Positions 46,800-57,357 of a stretch of 64,000 bases of DNA are shown piece by piece. Where the stretch lies: positions 30,074,430 through 30,138,429 of the forward strand of contig CM030359.1 of the NCBI GenBank assembly GCA_017893485.1, given 5' to 3'. The notes beneath the pieces were generated by a model. It was not told where the DNA came from. It made no database searches and saw only the letters and a program-made list of their open reading frames with translations. The first letter of the stretch is position 1, and each line of letters begins with the position of its first letter. This DNA is from Hemerocallis citrina (lineage: Eukaryota > Streptophyta > Magnoliopsida > Asparagales > Asphodelaceae). A program made the position numbers and the translations under genes.

Positions 46800-47412
46800 G
46801 TGATTGGCCTCCACCCTGGACTTCATCAATAAAGCCAAATCATCAACATGGTTGGATCACAGCAGTCCAAACCCATTTCATGACCAAGAAACGCGATGGA
46901 AGAAGGTTGGGGCGGGTCCCACGGGTTCCTATCTCTCAGCTTCCAGATCAGCCTCAGATTGCTCTGATAAAGAGCCGGGTCGGGATCGGAATCTATTAGA
47001 TGAGATGATGGAAAATCATCGGAAAGACCCTGATCGGGAAGAGAAGTGGGCAGGGGTTTCCGGTGGTCTGCGGCGGCAATGGCCAGTGAAGTCGGTGCCC
47101 AGCGGTGGCGCCCAGAGGTGGCGGTCAGCGGTGGCCCCCAGCGATGGTGCCCAGAGGTGGTGCTCAGCGACGACGCTATCGACGGCAGTGGTCGGGACAA
47201 CAGCTCTCGCAACGGCAGTGGTCGGGACAACAGTGCTCGCGATGGCAGCGCTCACGACGGCGCAGCTCGTGACGGCAGCGACGGGGGCGGGTGTCGGCGA
47301 CGGTGTCGACGGCTACGGAGCAAGCAGCGTCGACCCCTCTGGTGAGATCCGACGAACCCTCTCTCTCTCTCTCTCAATCTCAAATTTTTTGATTTCTATA
47401 ATATCTTAAGAT
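46800..47412 (-). other. GC-rich leader of the degenerate copia element with short tandem repeats
   Basis: Between the 5' LTR and pol there is a GC-rich block with repeats of GGCAGTGGTCGGGACAAC (twice near 47190-47230) and CCCAGMGRTGGYG words, then a (CT)n run at 47360-47380. Frames across it on both strands are Pro/Arg/Ser- or Ala/Thr/Val-rich without domains, so I do not call a gene. Confidence 0.55.
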
Positions 47413-47683
47413 TGTTAGATTAAGATGAGTAATTAGGATTAGGGTTTTTATCTCATAGCCGCTTAAGATATTATACCCTGCTTATCAGTATTGGAATATC
47501 ACAGAGCACTACCTCTAGACCAGCTTTTATATGAGATGAACTGGATTTAGGGTACTGGACTTTATGCCCAGTCGACCCGGTCCAACAATTAAATATATAA
47601 CACGTGCAAAGCACGTGTTGCCCCATAGAACATTATACACAATAATATTCTATTATATTGAGAATATACCTATATATCCAACA
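47413..47683 (-). repeat. 5' LTR of the degenerate copia element
   Basis: Partner of 42085-42351 with the same CACGTG hairpin near 47600. Followed outside by AGAAG. Confidence 0.9.
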
Positions 47684-47780
47684 AGAAGCAGGCTCACAAT
47701 AGTGATGATATGAGCAAGTTTCTAAATCATCTACTTGATCAGTTTTTTTAAAAATTAACATGATCTACATTAATCTTTAA
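47684..47780. other. Short unassigned flank
   Basis: Host DNA resuming after the copia target duplication. Too short and AT-rich to assign. Confidence 0.4.
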
Positions 47781-48165
47781 TCTCTAATATTATAATGGGA
47801 GAATTGGGGTTGTCATTTGTCAACATACAAACCCGTGTGTTGCACGTGCAACTCCAACTTTCCCATTAATTACAACAAAAACAAACAAATAAAAAAAATT
47901 CCACCTATTTAAAACGTGCAACGCATGTGCAAAACAATTTTATAATATTTTTTTAGCACTAAACATACACATATGTTGCACGTACAACTTAAATTCTACT
48001 TATAAACACGTACATTGCACGTACAAATGTAGCTTTTTCTTCAAAATATTTTTCCCAATTACGTGCAACGAACGTCCAACTCCAAAATTATTTCTTAACA
48101 CACATATCGCACGTGAAAATCCTCCAACTCTTATCGAAATGTGCATCGCACGTGAAAAATACTAG
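47781..48165 (+). mobile_element. Small Helitron with repeated hairpin-like ends
   Basis: Starts TCTCTAATATTATAATGG after a host A and ends GCACGTGAAAAATACTAG before a host T. The terminal TGTGCATCGCACGTG stem is about 12 nt from the CTAG end. The interior holds at least six further variants of the TTGCACGTGCAA word at roughly 40-60-bp spacing. No coding. Confidence 0.72.
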
Positions 48166-49184
48166 TTATAGTTAAATTTACGTAGTATTATAATATTAGT
48201 GTTAATTAAAAACATTTAATTCTATTTAATTATAGTTAGTTTGAGTTAAGTAGTTAGTTTCTTACCGTAGAATCTTGATGCAGTGTTTAGTTTTTGAAGG
48301 CATGAATATGACATGTTATTTGTTTAGCTAATTTCATGTTTAGTTGTTAGCTTTTTACTTACTTCTTTTATTCATGTACAGATTGGGGAATAATTACACA
48401 ATGTACTTATTAATTAGTTGTTTAGTTAAGTAATCACTGTTTAATTAGCTGTCTAGTTAATTTCTTAATCAGTTAATTTATGTACTGGACATTGACATAT
48501 AGGAAAAAGAAGAGGTATGCTGGTTGTAAGAAGAACAAGGTTTTCATCCCCAATTTGGATCATGGTCATGGTGGTGGCGAAGGTCCAGTACAGGGTGGTG
48601 CCGTGGTGGTGATGGAGCTGTTACAGAAACAGGAGGGCGTACAAGCCATAGAGGAAGGCCAAGACCTAGGAATCCTAACAACATAACAAGAAGGCCAAGG
48701 TCAATTTTTTTATAAAAAAAATTGACTTTTTTGTCTACTAACCTGTTTAAACTCCCTCACAAACTTGTAGAAAAATATTTTGTTGTGTAAAATAGGTGGG
48801 GTGGTGGTGGTGATCAAGAGAGAAACAGGAGTGGGAATCATGGAGGAGGGGGACCATCCACTCTTCACTGAGTAAAATGAACCTGCATTTGAAATTTAAA
48901 AAAAAAAAGAAAAAAGAAATTTGAAACAATGAAATTGCATTTGTTCGTAAGGTAAGAGAGTTAATTGTATGTTCTTGACATTTTAAAATTTGCATCAGCT
49001 AGATATTTGTTTTGAGTTCTTAAGTATTGTCAACTACTTGTATGAATAGAATTTTTTTTTCTAAACTTGTTTAAATAGAATATGAAAATTAATTTTGTAC
49101 CCGAGTTACCGAGTTATTGAAAAAAGGAATACCACTTCAGATATTTCAGAAATTGCTGCCAGTCGGTCTAGAAAGATGGAATAA
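48166..49184. other. Unassigned region between Helitron and copia
   Basis: AT-rich. An open 68-codon plus-strand frame at 48480-48686, Lys- then Gly-rich, sits in a locally GC-richer patch (48540-48680); another frame there is Gly/Arg/Pro-rich. It could be a host exon remnant but splice sites and homology are unclear. TTAGTTAG-type simple repeats occur at 48180-48480. I see nothing else. Confidence 0.3.
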
Positions 49185-49378
49185 TGAAGAAAATAATTTT
49201 GGGAAAAATAATTCTTATTCTTCTTGTTATTATATTTCTTTACTGTATACATCTATATATAAGGATTACATTCTTGGAGAAAAAGAAAAGGGATTGAGAG
49301 AAGATTGGGAAGATGAGGGATTTGGGGAATATGTTTCCTATATTAGGAAACAGAATATACAATTACTATATTTCAACA
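49185..49378 (-). repeat. 3' LTR of the young copia element
   Basis: 194 bp, plus strand TGAAGAAAATAATTTT to TATTTCAACA. Short LTR with a TATATATAAGG TATA-like word near 49254. Confidence 0.95.
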
Positions 49379-49385
49379 CTCCCCC

Positions 49386-52300
49386 TCAAGTTGGTGCATA
49401 GATATCGAGCATGCCCAACTTGTCAACAAATTTCAAGAAGAGCTGAGTCGAAACGGCTTTGGTTAGGATATCTGCGAGTTGATCTTCTGACTTCACTTTA
49501 GATATCTCAATAACTTTCTCATCTAATTTTTCTTTGATGAAGAATCTGTCCACCTCTACATATTTCGTCCTATCATGCTGAACTGGATTAGCCGCAATAT
49601 CACACACCGCTTGACTGTCACAATAGACCTTCATAGGTTCCTTTGGACCATAGCATAAGTCCTGCAACATGAGTTTTAGCCATAAAACTTCTGTTATACT
49701 TAAAGCTATTCCGCGATACTCAGCCTCTGCACTAGAGCGTGCAACAACATTTTGCTTCTTGCTCCTCCATGTAACTAAATTTCCTCCAATAAAGGTGAAA
49801 TATCCTGAAGTGGAGCGCCTATCGATTGTAGATCCTGCCCAATCAGCATCAGTATATGCCTCAACCTTCAAGTGACCATGTTTCGGAAATAAGACTCCTT
49901 TTCCTAGGGCTAACTTAATGTATCTCATAATTCTCATTACCGTGTCCATATGTTGTTCTCGAGGTGTATGCATAAATTGACTTACCACACTTAAAGCATA
50001 TGACAAATCTGGCCGTGTATGTGCAAGATACATTAGTCGTCCAACCAATCTCTGATATCTTTCCTTATCACAAGGCACTTGATCAGCTTCGTTGCATAGT
50101 TTCAGTCCTTCTTCCAATGGTGTACTAATCGGTTGACAAGTGGACATTCCAGTTTCCTTCAATAAATTCAGAGCATATTTTCTTTGAGAAAGAAATATTC
50201 CTTTTCTTAAGCGAAAAACTTCAATACCAAGGAATTATCTCAAAAGACCAAGATCTTTCATTTCGAACTCTTGTGACAAGTAGTTCTTTAATGCCTTCAT
50301 CTCCTCAGGATCATCTCCAGTTACTATCATATCATCAACATAAATAATAAGAGCAGTAATTTTACCTTCTTTCCTTTTTAGGAATAGAGTATGATCAGAA
50401 TTACTCTGGTCGTATCCGAATGTCCTCATTGATTTTGTAAATCTTCCAAACCAGGCTCTTGGCGACTGCTTCAGTCCATACAATACTTTCTTCAGATGAC
50501 ATACTTTGTTGTTGTGTTGGACTGGTCTGTTCGACCCTGGTGGAAGATCCATATAGACTTCTTCTGTCAATTCCCCATGCCAATGTATTCTTCACATCAA
50601 ATTGCTCTAACGGCCAGTCAAGATTTGCAGCAAGTGACAGTAGAACTCGAATAGTGTTGAACTTTGCCACAGGTGCAAATGTTTCGTCATAATCAATTCC
50701 ATAAGTTTGAGTGTACCCTTTGGCAACCAGCCTTGCCTTGTACTGCTCTATCGAACCATCTGATTTATATTTCACTGTATAAATCCATCTGCATCCTACT
50801 GGCTTCTTCCCTGCTGGCAGCTCGACTATCTCCCAAGTCTCATTCTTCTTCAAGGACTTCATCTCCTCATCCATAGCTGCTTTCTACCTTGGATCGGCTA
50901 AGGCTTCCTGCACACTGTTAGGAATAGATACAGCAGATAATTGATTCACAAATGACTTATTTGATTCAGACAATCGGTGAGTGGACACATAATGACTCAT
51001 GGGATACTTGACTATACTAGTGGGATTAGGCTCGTAAGTGGGTTTTGGGATACCTCTAGTAGTACGGTTTGGGAGTTCTCTTCTTGGAGCTTCGGACAGC
51101 GATGACGATTGATTTTGGGGTTCTGCTGGGAGTAGAGATAGATCTGATGGTACTGGTGGTGGAGATGGTTCAGATGGTGCTGGTGGTGGAGATGGCTCAT
51201 CTTCATGGAGGTTCGGCACTGACTGCAGATCTTCGTGGAAATTTTCTTCCTCAACCAAGTCTTCATTCGAGTGATCGTCATTACTCACACCCTGATTTTC
51301 TCCTCTTATATCTGATTGTTCAGTTTGAATAGTAACAACTTCATCATAGGCAAGAGTTTGAACTTCACTTCGGTACTCCCCCTGAAGTTCAACCTCAGAG
51401 GAAAAATACATATCATCTTCATGGAACACAACATCCATAGTCACAAACATCTTTTGAGTTGGTGGGTGATAGCACCGATACCCTTTCTTATTCTGTGCAT
51501 ATCCCACGAAAACACAGCGGACAGCTCGAGGAGTTAACTTATTGCGTTCATGTTGATGAAGATGAACAAATGCAACACACTCAAACACACGAGGTGGCAA
51601 GTTGACGACTTTTGGTGCATTCACAGCTTCAGTTAATGCTTGAAATGGTGTGAGGAAGTTTAGGATATTAGAGGGAACTCGGTTGATTAAGTATGCAGCA
51701 GAAGCAAGGGCTTCTCATCAATAAATGAATGGCATATTTCCATGGATAAGAGAAGCACAGACCACTTCGAGCAAGTGTCTATTTTTTCTTTCTGCAATCC
51801 CATTCTGTTGAGGTGTATACGAGCATGTAGTTTGATGAACAATTCCGTGTTCCACCAAATATTGTTGCAGATTTGAACTCAGGTATTTTCTGCCATTATC
51901 ACTCCTAAGAACTTGAATCTGTGATTTATACTGAATCATAACATGCTTGTGAAATTTCTGAAACAAACCACTAACTCCACTTTTCGACTTCATCAAACAA
52001 ATCCAGGTCATACGGGTACAGTCATCAATAAAGGTCACAAACCATTTGGCTCCTCCAAATATAGTGGTTTTGGATGGACCCCAAACATCAGAATGAATAA
52101 TCATAAAAGGTAGGGAGCTTTTACTTGGACTTGGAGGAAAAGAGACACGATGACCTTTTGCTAGTTCACACACATCACACCGAACGACAGATATATAAAC
52201 TTCAAAAATAAACTTGGAAATAATTTCTTTAAATAACCAAAAGAAGCATGCCCTAGACGTCGATGCCATAGCCAAATATCTGATTTCTTATTCTCATCTT

Positions 52301-52865
52301 CGGATCCTTCCACACTTAGAGCTTGAGTCAACTTGCTCGAACATTCAGATTCTAAATCCAGGTAATAAAGCTTCCCGTGCTTAACCCCATAACCAATCGT
52401 CTTGCAAGTCCGAATATCCTTAAACACACAATAGGAAGGCCAAAAGACTACAATACAATGTAAGGCAGTAGTTATTTGAGCAACAGATAATATGTTGAAA
52501 TTCAAGGATGGCACAACTAGGGCAGTATCTAAGGTTAGGTTGTTTGTGAGATGTATGGTACCCTCACCAGTAACAGTGGCAGGATCACCATTGGCAGTGG
52601 ACACAGTCGATTTAGTGGATGGTTGAAAATTTTGAACTTGTTTAGAATTAAAAGTCATATGGTCGGTAGCACCCGAATCAATTATCCATGCACTATTCAT
52701 AACGGAAGCAGAAATATTAAATACCTTACCATCATTACCTGCAGCTGTGACTAATGTAGAGGCAAGTCCAATACTCTTCTCAGGCCTATCAGTTTGTCCC
52801 ATGGTAGCGGCACAAAAGGGAAAAAACAAAGGATCTGATCTTCGGCAACCAATAGCACACAACAC
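49386..52865 (-). pseudogene. Copia pol: protease, integrase, RT, RNase H (broken)
   Basis: 52865-52161 holds the protease (IIDSGATDHMT) and the gag-pre-integrase motif (LWHRRLGHASFGYL). 52275-51718 holds the integrase (CDVCELAKGHR zinc part, SDVWGP, DDCTRMTW, RSDNGRKY, NGIAERKNRHLLE). 51624-50884 is the integrase C-terminus and linker. 50874-50235 is the reverse transcriptase (WIYTVKYKSDGS, DYDETFAPVAK, YGLKQSPRAWF, LIIYVDDMIVTGDD with the YVDD box intact). 50162-49386 is RNase H (YTDADWAGSTIDRRSTSGY, SSAEAEYRG, HDRTKYVEVDRFFIKE). Breaks: frame change near 50590, stop near 50232, stop near 51716, frame change near 52200. Confidence 0.94.
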
Positions 52866-53699
52866 AACTTGATCAAGAACAGCTCCAAGTCTTCAACAAG
52901 CAGCAAAACAGCAACAATCCAATACCCAAACAGCAACTCCACAGCAGATCAGAACACCAAACACCGAGATCCAAACGCCAAACACAAGATCAAGATCCCT
53001 CCTTCACAAAAGCACCAAACACCAGTCCAAATCAACCCTTCATCTTCACCCCCAACAGCAAACTGAGAGAGACACAGCAACAACAGTAGAAGAAGGGAGA
53101 GAGGGCAAGAGGGAGGACAACGATGGCAGCAGCGACGGCCAAGGGGCGGCGGTGTCGACGCTGGCAACCGGAGGAGACGGCGTCGGCAGCGAGGTCAAGC
53201 GGCGTCGGGGTGAGGAACGGCAACAGCAGCACCGGTTGATGGGTTTCTTGGTGGGTTGTCGATCGATCAGAGGACAGGAAGTTCGAGTTTGGGTGGTTCA
53301 CGCGGCGGTTGAGGCGTCGAAACGCGGCGCCGAAGGTGGAAGAGGATGATCGGAGGTGCGACGAAGGACGAAGGCTCGAGGTTGCAGGGGCCCGGGGAGC
53401 GGCAATGGAGTCGGAGGTTGATGGCGACTGGGTCGATGGACACAAGGGCACGACGATGAGAAGTGTGGAGGATGATGGTCGACTGGCACAGGGATAAGCG
53501 GAGAGAAGATGAAGAAGAAGATGGGGTTCAACAGTCGATGGGAGTGTGATCGGGGATGGGTTCGGCGAGGTCGATGATGGTGGTGGGATCTGATGGGATC
53601 AAGGTAAAAGATCGGTGACGGGATCAACAACGGGATCAGATCAAGATGGAGGTGATCAGCCTCCTCTTCTTCTTCTTCAGTTGGCCTAGATCTGATTAG
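52866..53699 (-). other. GC-rich leader where gag should be
   Basis: About 830 bp between primer site and protease. 53030-53640 is GC-rich with Pro/Ser/Arg/His frames on both strands and no capsid core or CCHC knuckle. Copia gag normally occupies this position. Either gag was deleted and replaced by foreign sequence, or it decayed past recognition, which is unlikely next to such a well-preserved pol. Confidence 0.6.
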
Positions 53700-53711
53700 G
53701 CTCAGATACCA

Positions 53712-53904
53712 TGAAGAAAATAATTTTCGGGAAAATAATTCTTATTCTTCTTGTTATTATATTTCTTTACTGTATACATCTATATATAAGGATTACATTC
53801 TTGGAGAAGAAGAAAAGGGATTGAGAGAAGATTGGGAAGATGAGGGATTTGGGGAATCTGTTTCTATATTAGGAAACAGAATATACAATTACTATATTTC
53901 AACA
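53712..53904 (-). repeat. 5' LTR of the young copia element
   Basis: 193 bp, nearly identical to 49185-49378. Confidence 0.95.
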
Positions 53905-53909
53905 AATAA

Positions 53910-54099
53910 CACTTTTGAAGAAGAACACGGACGCACTTTTACTTGCTAAAAGATAAGAAAATGAGTAATAAATCCTCTACAAATGAAATAGTTTGTCAAA
54001 CCTAATGAAATTTACTTTAATAGCGATAGTTATGCATCAACTGATGGATGAGAACTATTCTGTCAAATGGAGAAACTACATAGGAGAAAAACTACGTAC
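53910..54099. other. Flank of the right ABP1-like locus, 3' side
   Basis: Follows exon 4 in the gene direction (minus strand), so it is intron 4 sequence interrupted by the copia element. The last ABP1 exon, with the C-terminal KDEL-type signal, was not found here or on the other side of the copia. Confidence 0.5.
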
Positions 54100-54167
54100 G
54101 GTTTGACTGGTGACCGAGATACTACAACAAGCGCATGCAAATCCTCTTTATTATCTGCATTCGAGAC
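54100..54167 (-). pseudogene. ABP1-like gene, exon 4 (right locus)
   Basis: 68 nt between a TCCTGCAG acceptor and a GTACGTAG donor. It reads VSNADNKEDLHALVVVSRSP then VK, matching the V-N---HEDLQVLV-ISRPP-K block of ABP1. No stop. The phase agrees with exon 3. Confidence 0.82.
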
Positions 54168-55041
54168 CTGCAGGAGGTAAACAATAATGTGACGTCCATG
54201 GGCTGAAGTTCATTCAATGTAGAAAAGCAATTTAAAATGTCTGTGGCTTCCAAATTTTTGCACTTAAACTGCAGTTTATTATCAGAAAAACTATGCGATG
54301 TTGCATTTGGAGCGGAATTATCCATTCAAAATTGCAGATTAACATCGTCAAACCACATATTGTATCTTAAAATTATGTTCAAATTTCTTTTCTAGCAAAA
54401 ATAACCATCCTTTCTAGTAAAACTGTAAACCAATGCTGCAGGAAGAAGAATTCTTCATGAACTCAAAAGAAAAACAATATGCTGAAAGTGCTCTTTGTTA
54501 CAAATCACTTGACCCAAGTCTTGACCCAATTTTATCTCCAAGGATGTGGTTTTCGACATATGAGCATGGCATCTTTACGCCATAATATGTGTAAAACAGG
54601 CATGCTTTTCAGCATAATTTTTAAGCATAACCAGAATTTGTGAAAGTTCATGAACTATTCATGGATTAGAAGGGTATATGGAGAGGGAAAAAACACTAAA
54701 GGATATTGACAAAGATGAGCGACATTAAGTCATCAAAACCAAAATAAAAAGGCTATGTTGTATAGGCATTAACACGATATCAAGTTAACTAAAGCCATCA
54801 TCTCCGTACTTATGACTAGCTCCACTAACAAATGTAACACACCACAAAATTCTTCTTAAATCAATATTACAAGACAAATTCAATAGACGGTGACTAGCAA
54901 TTAAATTAGAATCTATGATTCTAAATAACTGAATAAGCATATAATTTCTCGAACCTTTATTTTCTCAACAAACTTGAACATATCATGGCACAAAAAATGT
55001 GATTTGCATGCATTTGGAATATCCAAAGATCTTGCAGTTGC
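54168..55041 (-). other. Intron 3 of the right ABP1-like locus
   Basis: Noncoding, AT-rich. At the exon 3 side the expected GT donor is absent; CAT is followed by GCAACT, so the donor may be a GC type or lost. Confidence 0.6.
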
Positions 55042-55238
55042 ATGCGGAATATCCACAGGAACGGTGAATGTGCTATTTTCATACATTTGGAACTCCTGAG
55101 ATGTTCCAGGGTGTGTCGAAGAGCTGGAGCCTAATAAAATAGTCCCTTTTCCTTTTAATATGATAAATACTTCTTCACAGGCGTGGCGGTGGATTGGTGA
55201 TCCACTTCCTGGGCAATTGTCTGAAGCCAAATTTCAAC
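55042..55238 (-). pseudogene. ABP1-like gene, exon 3 (right locus), one-base deletion
   Basis: After a TTGACAG acceptor it reads VEIWLQTIA, then, one base short, PGSGSPIHRHACEEVFIILK, GKGTILLGSSSSTHPGTSQE and STFTVPVDIPH. The His-x-His...Glu set and the later His are the metal ligands of the ABP1 cupin; all four are kept. The exon is 197 nt, where 198 would keep frame, so the deletion near 55216 destroys the product. Family role: auxin binding at the ER lumen and cell surface. Confidence 0.92.
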
Positions 55239-56028
55239 CTGTCAAGTACGTAGATTTATGATCTGAGTTCTACTCATTTTACTACGATACTTCTGCACAA
55301 CAAGCAGAGAGTCAAAACAGCAGCTTGAGTGAAGGATAGTCGTGACTAAATTTATGTTTAGATATTAAGCCAAATTTCCCTACCAATGAACACTTTACTA
55401 TTTCCCTGAAGACATGTAAATGGGAAGAATGAACCATCTGGTTTGGCTCTAGGTGGTTATCTATGCGTCACAGTTGCAATGTGGTTTTCCCTTAATTCTT
55501 CTAAGTGTTTTGTTCGAGCTTAGGCGAATCTGAAAGAAACCAACTGATCGATTATGAAAATGGCAGGTTTCTCCTCTGTCAATAGTGGTCTTGGATAAGA
55601 ATTATGCATTGTAGGAGAGGATTTAAGCAATTGGTCGTAAAATTTGTCTTTTCCTTTGTGGATCATGATCATATGGACGCGTTTTACCGTACAAATCATA
55701 ACAAACCAAACTAAATCAGTGGGTTTTTTGGGATTCAGAATTTCAGAATCATCTCAAAGGCCGTTATCAAATTGCTGAAGCACCTTAAACTGCATCACCA
55801 AATATGCTATGCCTATGTATGCAAGTACCATAACTAGGTATCGAAGATAAATGGCACATCATTAACTTGTTCGGAGTTGGCTTCACTAAGGAATATGGCA
55901 CCAACCTTGATCAAAATTTGATTGGAGCTAATTACCTTACTCAAACAACAATAAACTGTTAGTGATACTTATCCTCTTCATTTCTAAATTTCTTCAGCTA
56001 AACATGCTTAATCTCTTCATGATTATAG
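55239..56028 (-). other. Intron 2 of the right ABP1-like locus, part 1
   Basis: Noncoding. Its 55239-55480 part aligns with the left locus pieces 4182-4296, 12670-12734 and 31481-31622. It ends at the TATAG target site of the copia at 56029. Confidence 0.75.
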
Positions 56029-56682
56029 TGTTGGATTTATAACTTGCATACTAGGTTCGATGTGAAGAGAATAGGGCGAAGCGAAGAAGGGAGATGAAGA
56101 TGATTATTGTTTCTGACTGAGAAGAGGATGACAGACGACTGTTTTGTGTAGGAGTCGACTGCAACCAGAGGGTTGGTACAGTCAACTACTCTTTTGAGCA
56201 GTCGATTGCAAGTAGCAACGGAAGCAGTTTGGGTGGAGTACTTGGGGAATCTGATTGAACCCAACTTTTTCTCCAAGTTAGAGCATACGGCTCCTATTGT
56301 GCGCCTTGCTCTTCAGGATATATCAGACAGTGAAGGATCAAGACTACAACCTAGGGTTCATCTAGATCTCTATAAAATAATGCAGTTGCCTCCATTGAGA
56401 GGTAGTACTTCATCTGAGAGTTTTTCATTGTAAACAACAGAGTATCTTCTAGTGAGGCTTGAGAGATAGATATATTCTTGGTGAGGGTATTGTAACTCTT
56501 GTATCTTCTCTAGTTGAATAATATCTCAGTTATTTCTTACCTAGATTAGGTTCATCGAACCGGGACAAAATTGTGTGCTTCTTTGGTTTGGTCTACGTTG
56601 CTTAGTTGTTCATTGTGATTTGCTGTCGCCTTTCACTCCACCCCCCCCCCCCCCCCCCCCGCTGTGCTTAAATTCCCTAACA
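56029..56682 (+). repeat. 5' LTR of the intron-2 copia element
   Basis: 654 bp. Contains AGTCGACTGCAACC/CAGTCGATTGCAAG words shared with the nested copia LTR and a C-tract of about 20 at 56641-56660. Confidence 0.88.
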
Positions 56683-56724
56683 ACTGGTATCAGAGCAAAG
56701 GTTGGTGGAGTTCCTTGGTGAAGC

Positions 56725-57357
56725 TGACAGATCATGGTTTTTCGAAGATCAAGCAATTTGATGGTAATATCAAGTTTAATATCTGGAAGGTGGACATATA
56801 CGACGTATTGGTTCAACAGGGCTTACACCTTGCCCTAGAATGAGATAAAGAGAAGCCATCCAGCATGAAGCAGAAGAAGTTAGATGAGATTTGTTTAAAA
56901 GCTTTCAGTTTAATCCGGCTGTCATTGGTGGAAGATGTTGAGGAAACAAGGCAAAACTGTGGGTGATACTCGTAATTGACTATTTGGGATCGTCGTTACT
57001 GGATCGAATGTACTAGAAGATAAGACTGTTTCTTTTCTAAATGAAGGAAGGTATCGCTCTTCATGATCAAATTGTGGAATTTAATAAGGTGTTATCCAAA
57101 TTGAAGGTGATAAATGCATATGATCTAAGCAAAAAGGATAAAGCTTTCAACTTGATATATTCACTATCATATTCGTACGAGCATTTGATAACTACCCTGC
57201 TACACGGAAAAGCCACCAAGGAGAAGCTCTTAATGGCTGGTGTAATCAAGGGATTGAAGGAGGACCGACTAAGGAAGGAAACTCATAAATCAGAGTCTAC
57301 TTCTATGAGTTGCATGGCGGTGAAGGGAACTTCAATTGAAAGGGGTAGTGCGCGTGA
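56725..57357 (+). pseudogene. Copia gag (UBN2 type), partial
   Basis: Reads KFDGNIKFNIWKVDIYDVLV near 56750, a stop near 56838, then open from 57041: LHDQIVEFNKVLSKLKVI, KAFNLIYSLSYSYEHLITTL, SMSCMAVKGTSIERG. The zinc knuckle that should follow is missing where the frame is cut at about 57358. Confidence 0.85.

Larger units (their letters stand above)
42085..47683 (-). mobile_element. Degenerate Ty1/copia element with intact LTR pair
   Basis: LTRs at 42085-42351 and 47413-47683 (TGTTAGATTAAGATGAG to ATATCCAACA on the plus strand) are flanked by a perfect AGAAG duplication. The purine-rich AGGAGGAGAT next to the left LTR sets the minus orientation. Copia RNase H traces are at 44023-43832 (TRIDIAFEVDMICRFTNNP) and about 43600-43400. 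The rest of pol is AT-rich and full of stops. I see no tRNA-iMet site next to the 5' LTR. By eye the LTRs differ at about 9 of 267 positions. Confidence 0.85.
49185..53904 (-). mobile_element. Young Ty1/copia element lacking gag
   Basis: LTRs at 49185-49378 and 53712-53904 are flanked by a perfect AATAA duplication (49180-49184, 53905-53909). The primer site TGGTATCTGAGC (one mismatch to tRNA-iMet) directly follows the 5' LTR at 53711-53700 and a GAGGGGGAG polypurine tract precedes the 3' LTR. Protease, integrase, reverse transcriptase and RNase H are all recognisable but broken by a few frameshifts and stops. There is no gag core or zinc knuckle upstream of the protease. By eye the LTRs differ by about four substitutions and one indel, so insertion was recent. 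Confidence 0.93.

Noticed and set aside
46804..47409. 201-codon plus-strand frame
   Set aside because: Its second half is a product of short GC-rich tandem repeats and it runs against the element orientation.
53032..53630. Open frames of 110-139 codons in the copia leader
   Set aside because: Pro/Ser/Arg-rich on both strands, typical of GC-rich noncoding DNA; kept only as a possible captured block.
57067..57249. Minus-strand frame opposite copia gag
   Set aside because: Shadow of the plus-strand gag frame.
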